Source of the DNA: a virus
IMG/VR virus record: IMGVR_UViG_3300017743_000111
Coordinates: 1-25,199 of that record
Length of the DNA stretch: 25,199 nt
Reading direction: 5' to 3' (one strand)
The notes under the pieces were generated by a model that saw only the letters and a program-made list of their open reading frames with translations, was not told where the DNA came from and made no database searches. How positions within the stretch are numbered: the first letter of the stretch is position 1; the number at the start of each line of letters is the position of its first letter. Shown in pieces: positions 21,717 to 25,199 of this stretch. Position numbers and translations under genes: made by a program.

Positions 21717-22916
21717 ATGATTGAGTTAAACAAAACACAAAAAACGGTATTGAAAGTATTAAAAGATACTTACAAAAAAGATACCGTGACTAGGGCAGAG
21801 ATTAATGCTCTTGTTAAAAAGAAGGTTATCAAAAATCCTTCTTGGTTAAAATCAGACAAGTATAAAGTTGATAGAGGAGTTTATACTCTTAATGTTGACT
21901 CTACTGCTGATGTAGAATCAAAAGTTGAACAACCTAAAGTTTCAACTGATACAAAGGCTGCTTATATTGTGTCTTCATTGACCGACAATGTAGTGCCTGC
22001 CAAAGATACTGATTTCGTAAACTTTGGTAATTATGCAGATATTAAAAATATCGTAAAATCTAAAAAGTTTTATCCTGTTTTTATCACAGGTCTTTCTGGT
22101 AACGGTAAGACGCTTGCTGTGACTCAGGCATGTGCCGAGTCTAAAAGAGAGATGATTAGATGTAATATTACGATTGAGACCGATGAGGATGATTTGTTGG
22201 GTGGTTATAGACTTAAAGATGGTCAGACCGTGTGGCAAAATGGTCCTGTAATCGAGGCAATGGAAAGAGGTGCTGTTCTTTTACTTGATGAGATTGACCT
22301 TGCAAGTAATAAGATCATGTGTTTACAACCTATCCTTGAAGGTTCAGGTGTCTATGTTAAAAAGATTAACAAGTTTGTTAAACCAAAGATTGGCTTTAAT
22401 GTGATTGCAACTGCTAACACTAAAGGTCAAGGTAGTGATGACGGTAAGTTTATCGGTACTAATGTTCTTAACGAGGCTTTCCTAGAAAGATTCCCAGTTA
22501 CCTTTGAACAACAATATCCTTCTGCTAAGATTGAAGAAAAAATTGTTGCTCAAAAACTTGTAAGTGCAGGTAAGAGTGATGTTAAGTTTGCTCATAATCT
22601 AGTGACTTGGGCTGACGTTATAAGAAAAACTTATAATGATGGCGGCGTTGATGAGATTATATCAACTAGAAGACTAGTGCATATTGCTGAGGCATACGGT
22701 ATCTTTAAAAACAAAATGAAGGCAATTGCTGTTTGTACTAATAGATTTGATGATGATACTAAAACATCATTTGTTGATTTGTATAGTAAAGTTGATAGTG
22801 GTGCTTCAGTTGACCAGATACTTGAAGATAAGAAAAATGCTGAAGAGGCAGAAATCTTAAACGAAAAGAATTCCGATGATGATGAGGATGGTGAAGAGGA
22901 GGACATGAATGTCTAA
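21717..22916 (+). CDS. cobS: CobS/MoxR-like AAA+ ATPase
   Basis: This 399-residue AAA+ ATPase has an N-terminal winged-helix-like region (1-60), then Walker A GLSGNGKT (125-132), a CobS-type segment CNITIETDEDDLLGGY (149-164), Walker B VLLLDEIDLAS (187-197), sensor 1 NVIATANT (228-235) and an arginine-finger region NEAFLERFPVTF. The C terminus is strongly acidic (DDDEDGEEED). T4-like cyanophages carry such genes, annotated as cobS and discussed as cobalamin-related. Here the adjacent metallopeptidase-VWA gene with the same promoter motif suggests a MoxR-VWA-type chaperone or remodelling pair rather than B12 synthesis. The symbol reflects homology, not proven function. Confidence 0.88.
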   Translation: MIELNKTQKTVLKVLKDTYKKDTVTRAEINALVKKKVIKNPSWLKSDKYKVDRGVYTLNVDSTADVESKVEQPKVSTDTKAAYIVSSLTDNVVPAKDTDFVNFGNYADIKNIVKSKKFYPVFITGLSGNGKTLAVTQACAESKREMIRCNITIETDEDDLLGGYRLKDGQTVWQNGPVIEAMERGAVLLLDEIDLASNKIMCLQPILEGSGVYVKKINKFVKPKIGFNVIATANTKGQGSDDGKFIGTNVLNEAFLERFPVTFEQQYPSAKIEEKIVAQKLVSAGKSDVKFAHNLVTWADVIRKTYNDGGVDEIISTRRLVHIAEAYGIFKNKMKAIAVCTNRFDDDTKTSFVDLYSKVDSGASVDQILEDKKNAEEAEILNEKNSDDDEDGEEEDMNV

Positions 22917-24291
22917 TCTATTGAGTAACCAAAAAATCATCCATAGTGTAAGTCCGCTTGTGGCCAGTAATGGCCACAAGTTACCAACAGAGGACCTTGT
23001 ATATAAAGGTGAAGTCTGTTGGGCTTATATCTTACACAATATAAAGAATAGTAAGTGGTACATAGGTATATCAACAAAGGATCCTAGTGAGTATCAAACA
23101 AATTCTGAAAACAAAGAATTGATGAGGGCTATGTCAAGGAACGAAATACAGAGACGTATAATAAAGGTAGGTAGTAATCTTGCTCAGATGAAAGTATTTG
23201 AGAGGGATCTTATTAAAGATACCGATGCCGTTAGTGACTCTAATAGTTATAACTTAGGTCCTGGTATAGTCGCTAAAGGCACTATCAGAGAACCTGATTT
23301 AGATAAGATGTTTGAGATTGCTAGACAAATACTTGAAGATAGGTCTTTGTTAGGTTGTAAGTTTTATAAATTAGACCTTATGAATCATAAAGATATTAAA
23401 AAAGGTAAAGGTTATTTTTTACCAGATAGTAATTTAAAAGATTTAGTATCATTTCAAATTAGAGATGAAGCATTAAATTATGAACATTGTAATAGAATGG
23501 TTGAGAAGATTGACTCTGCTCTAGGTAACCTTGAATTAATTGAACAAGAAACAGGTCAAAAGTTTCTAGTTATCATTTTAAGAGACGTAGAATACAAAGG
23601 CAGAGTGGTTGATTTAATCATAGGTGGTAATCATACTATCTATGCCATAGAAAAATCAAAATTTTGTTATGAGTTGCCTATATTAGATATACCAAAAAGT
23701 GTACATGGTATATGGACACTTGAAGAAAGAAGAAGTCTAGGTGAGTATTTAAATCCTATTTCTTCAGTTGTAAAATTAGAAACAAACGAAGACGATTTAA
23801 TTAAAACTTGTTTATCATTTGCTAATAGTTTTGGTATTGATACAGATGTTATAGGTAAACATTTAGATAAACATGGTATTGTAGGTAAACAAAGAAGTAG
23901 AATAAAAGCAAATGTTACCTTGAAGTTTAAAAAACAAAAAGAAGAACAAGAAGCACCTACTAACTTTATAACCTATGAAAACTCTGAGGACAAAAGAGTA
24001 CAGACAACTGTTAATGAGAAGAAAAAAGAGGAACACACACTTGTTCAACCTATATCTTCTGGTAAGTTATCTGTGGGTGATGTTGTACAGAGATTAGTTA
24101 GAAAGGTTAAAGATGATAAGATGAACTATAAAAGAATACATTTAGTTGTCTATCATCCTACTCATACTGCTAAGAAAAACTTTGATGACCAATGGGTACA
24201 GATGATACACGCATGGGATTGGGCAGTTGATAAGACTAAAATTGAGGGTATAACATATGAAGAAATGCCATTTCAAAAGGAGGAAATATAA
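22909..24291 (+). CDS. GIY-YIG nuclease fused to ParB-like domain
   Basis: This 460-residue protein has an N-terminal GIY-YIG-type domain: AYIL (39-42) and WYIG (50-53), the catalytic Glu candidate in FERDLI (Glu98) and the closing SYNLGPG (113-119). A second block (about 180-262) resembles a ParB/sulfiredoxin-like fold: FQIRDEALNYEHCNRMVEKI, then VVDLIIGGNHTIYAIEKSKF and PILDIP. A helix-turn-helix-like part (GIDTDVIGKHLDKHGIVGKQRSRI, about 311-334) and a basic linker follow. The combination suggests a DNA-cutting or DNA-binding protein, perhaps replacing a homing or genome-partition role. A strong site AGGAGG (22897-22902) precedes the ATG, which overlaps the AAA+ gene. The ParB assignment is tentative. 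Confidence 0.7.
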   Translation: MSNLLSNQKIIHSVSPLVASNGHKLPTEDLVYKGEVCWAYILHNIKNSKWYIGISTKDPSEYQTNSENKELMRAMSRNEIQRRIIKVGSNLAQMKVFERDLIKDTDAVSDSNSYNLGPGIVAKGTIREPDLDKMFEIARQILEDRSLLGCKFYKLDLMNHKDIKKGKGYFLPDSNLKDLVSFQIRDEALNYEHCNRMVEKIDSALGNLELIEQETGQKFLVIILRDVEYKGRVVDLIIGGNHTIYAIEKSKFCYELPILDIPKSVHGIWTLEERRSLGEYLNPISSVVKLETNEDDLIKTCLSFANSFGIDTDVIGKHLDKHGIVGKQRSRIKANVTLKFKKQKEEQEAPTNFITYENSEDKRVQTTVNEKKKEEHTLVQPISSGKLSVGDVVQRLVRKVKDDKMNYKRIHLVVYHPTHTAKKNFDDQWVQMIHAWDWAVDKTKIEGITYEEMPFQKEEI

Positions 24292-24599
24292 TGGGTATAT
24301 ACGATTACGATAAAGACGCAAAACCTAAAATGTCTAAAGAAGAATCAGATGAGATGATGAAGAAGTTTTTAGACAAAGGTGGTAAGGTACAAAAATTAAA
24401 ACCTGGTTCTGCTGCTGTGTTAGGTAGTATGGATAAAAGTGGTAAACCTGCCTATTCAAAAGAAGAAATTGAAAAAGGTATTACAGGTAAGACACCTAGA
24501 CCAGATTATAAGAATTACAAACCTAATACATACCATGATTATGATTTAGGTGGTGATAAGATACCAGTTTATGAACCAAAAGGAAAGGACAACCAGTGA
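24291..24599 (+). CDS. Small unknown hydrophilic protein upstream of bS21
   Basis: This 102-residue protein is charged and Lys/Asp/Tyr-rich, with no membrane segment or known motif; it looks partly disordered (MGIYDYDKDAKPKMSKEESDEM...PRPDYKNYKPNTYHDYD). It has a full Shine-Dalgarno AAGGAGG (24277-24283, 7 bases upstream), overlaps the previous stop (TAATG) and ends in a GTGA overlap with the bS21 gene, so its translation probably sets bS21 output. I do not recognise the family. Confidence 0.7.
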   Translation: MGIYDYDKDAKPKMSKEESDEMMKKFLDKGGKVQKLKPGSAAVLGSMDKSGKPAYSKEEIEKGITGKTPRPDYKNYKPNTYHDYDLGGDKIPVYEPKGKDNQ

Positions 24600-24838
24600 G
24601 TATAACAGTTGAAGTAAGAGGTGGCAACCTAGAGAAGGCAATGCGTGTACTAAAGAAAAAAGTACAAAAGGCAGGCATAGTAAAAGAGGCAAGAGAGCGT
24701 CAATACTTTATGAAACCATCAGAAAAAAAACGAGAAGTTATGAAAACTCGTGCTATAACTCTAAAGAAAGCCCAAAAAAAGAATGACGAAATGTTGGGTT
24801 ATCAATGGATTAAGGGTGTTAAAATTAAAAAAATTTAA
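24596..24838 (+). CDS. rpsU: Ribosomal protein bS21 homolog
   Basis: This 80-residue protein matches bacterial bS21 (about 70 residues): VEVRGGNLEKAMRVLKKKVQKAGIVKEARERQYFMKPSEKKRE aligns with the E. coli pattern of an RRFKR-like helix, KAG, an E-x-R-R-x-x-F/Y block, KP and a basic helix. The extra residues are a C-terminal tail (DEMLGYQWIKGVKIKKI). bS21 sits by the anti-Shine-Dalgarno on the 30S platform and assists initiation. Known phage-encoded bS21 proteins occur in marine phages, and incorporation into host ribosomes has been proposed. The start is GTG 24596, in a GTGA overlap, with AAAGGAC just upstream. Confidence 0.9.
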   Translation: MSITVEVRGGNLEKAMRVLKKKVQKAGIVKEARERQYFMKPSEKKREVMKTRAITLKKAQKKNDEMLGYQWIKGVKIKKI

Positions 24839-24914
24839 AGTTTCTACGCCGTTGTGTCTGATATATATATTATTACTAAAAGGCAATTCATAAGCCCTTT
24901 TAGGGGTGTAGATA

Positions 24915-24934
24915 GGGGCTGCTTAGGCAGCCCC
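24915..24934 (+). other. GC-rich hairpin downstream of bS21
   Basis: Eight perfect pairs (GGGGCTGC with GCAGCCCC) around a TTAG loop. No T-run follows (next bases AGCAAATCGG), so it is not a standard intrinsic terminator; it could block exonucleases at the 3' end of the bS21 message. Confidence 0.6.
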
Positions 24935-24951
24935 AGCAAATCGGTGATCTT

Positions 24952-24986
24952 TGCCAGTTTAACTCCGTGATAAAAGGAAACTGGCA
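24952..24986 (+). other. Nine-pair hairpin in the structured region
   Basis: TGCCAGTTT (24952-24960) and AAACTGGCA (24978-24986) pair perfectly around a 17-base loop in which TCC and GGA can extend the stem. It abuts the 7-pair closing stem of the next domain at 24987, as coaxially stacked helices in a folded RNA would. Confidence 0.55.
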
Positions 24987-25077
24987 TAGTGGTCCATTGG
25001 TCTTTGTAGATCCGTATGGGTATAGGCTCAGTAAGATGAGTTAGGGTAAATGTGGGTGAGACCTACCACTACCACGC

Positions 25078-25107
25078 TTGAAATTATATAAATAATTATT
25101 ATATAAT
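25078..25107 (+). promoter_or_regulatory. Overlapping sigma-70 and T4 late promoters
   Basis: TTGAAA (25078-25083), 18-base spacer and TATAAT (25102-25107) form a sigma-70-type promoter with one mismatch. An exact late element TATAAATA (25087-25094) lies within it, so early and late transcription of the 25168 gene are both possible. A 16-base AT palindrome (25095-25110) overlaps the -10. Confidence 0.6.
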
Positions 25108-25111
25108 AATA

Positions 25112-25133
25112 GACAACGCCTTATAGGGTTGTC
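25112..25133 (+). other. 5'-terminal leader hairpin of the 25168 transcript
   Basis: GACAAC (25112-25117) pairs with GTTGTC (25128-25133), extended by CC/GG inside. It begins at about the start site predicted from the upstream -10 element (near 25114), so it would form at the 5' end of the mRNA. Confidence 0.45.
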
Positions 25134-25167
25134 GAAAATAAACTTTGCTTAACAAAAGGAGGTTTTT

Positions 25168-25199
25168 ATGACCAATAAAGCACTATCTATTTTCAATCA
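25168..25199 (+). CDS. N-terminal start of a gene (truncated by window end)
   Basis: ATG 25168 opens a frame reading MTNKALSIFN before the window ends, too short to identify. The start is certain for its context: a perfect 8-base Shine-Dalgarno AAGGAGGT (25156-25163) lies 4 bases upstream, preceded by a leader hairpin and overlapping early and late promoters. This is among the best-equipped starts in the window, implying strong expression. Confidence 0.7.
   Translation, partial: MTNKALSIFN

Larger units (their letters stand above)
24839..25167 (+). ncRNA. Gene-free structured region, candidate noncoding RNA or long leader
   Basis: This 329-base stretch has no frame of note, is visibly richer in G and C than its surroundings and holds a chain of hairpins: CCCT/AGGG (24895-24905), GGGGCTGC/GCAGCCCC (24915-24934), TGCCAGTTT/AAACTGGCA (24952-24986), and a domain enclosed by TAGTGGT (24987-24993) pairing with ACCACTA (25065-25071) that contains GGTCT/AGATCC-like and CTCA/TGAG stems. 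It matches no tRNA and no riboswitch or tmRNA that I recognise. It could be a phage small RNA, a processed 3' part of the bS21 message, or a regulatory leader for the gene at 25168. Confidence 0.45.

Noticed and set aside
24987-25071. 85-base domain with a 7-pair closing stem, resembling a tRNA in size
   Set aside because: The 17 bases before the 3' strand do not form a T arm with a TTC-type loop, and no standard anticodon arm fits; kept only as part of the structured region.
25144-25152. TTTGCTTAA resembling a T4 MotA box of middle promoters
   Set aside because: No -10 element follows at the needed 11-13 bases; the start codon and ribosome binding site occupy that space, and MotA is not seen in this window.

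Overview
The window is a densely packed, AT-rich stretch of a T4-like myovirus genome. Every convincing gene lies on the + strand, many joined by ATGA or TAATG overlaps. The T4 core genes are clear: prohead protease (gp21), scaffold (gp22), major capsid protein (gp23), UvsY, UvsW, late sigma factor gp55, gp47 and gp46. The accessory genes (peptide deformylase, ribosomal protein bS21, a CobS-like AAA+ ATPase and many 2OG-Fe(II) oxygenases) resemble marine T4-like phages of the cyanophage/pelagiphage type. The host cannot be read from this sequence; a marine alphaproteobacterium such as SAR11 is one possibility.

Layout: 1-195 is the 3' end of an unrecognised gene. 214-1377 holds three tandem paralogous small proteins, probably virion-associated. 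1422-5054 is the head module 21-22-23, with T4-type late promoters (TATAAATA) before 21 and 22 and a strong intrinsic terminator after 23. 5120-5945 carries a small lipoprotein and a tail-tube-fold protein. 6022-16095 carries uvsY, uvsW, gene 55, gene 47 and gene 46, interrupted by seven 2OG-Fe(II) oxygenase-like genes. 16095-19372 has peptide deformylase, two more oxygenase-like genes, a GNAT-like protein, a possible tiny membrane protein and a DNA methyltransferase. 19494-22916 is a metallopeptidase-VWA protein, split by a frameshift, followed by a CobS/MoxR-like AAA+ ATPase; both are preceded by the same promoter-like motif. 22909-24838 holds a GIY-YIG + ParB-like fusion, a small unknown protein and bS21. 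24839-25167 is a gene-free, hairpin-rich stretch leading into a truncated gene with a perfect Shine-Dalgarno.

How it fits together: gp55 should direct late transcription from the TATAAATA sites of the head genes. UvsY, UvsW and gp46/47 form the recombination-dependent replication core. Deformylase and bS21 act on the translation apparatus. Several near-consensus sigma-70 promoters indicate use of host RNA polymerase early on. The most unusual features are nine oxygenase-like genes in about 12 kb mixed among recombination genes, the AAA+/VWA/metallopeptidase module with twin promoters, a perfect antisense sigma-70 promoter at 11519-11546, and the structured region at 24839-25167.
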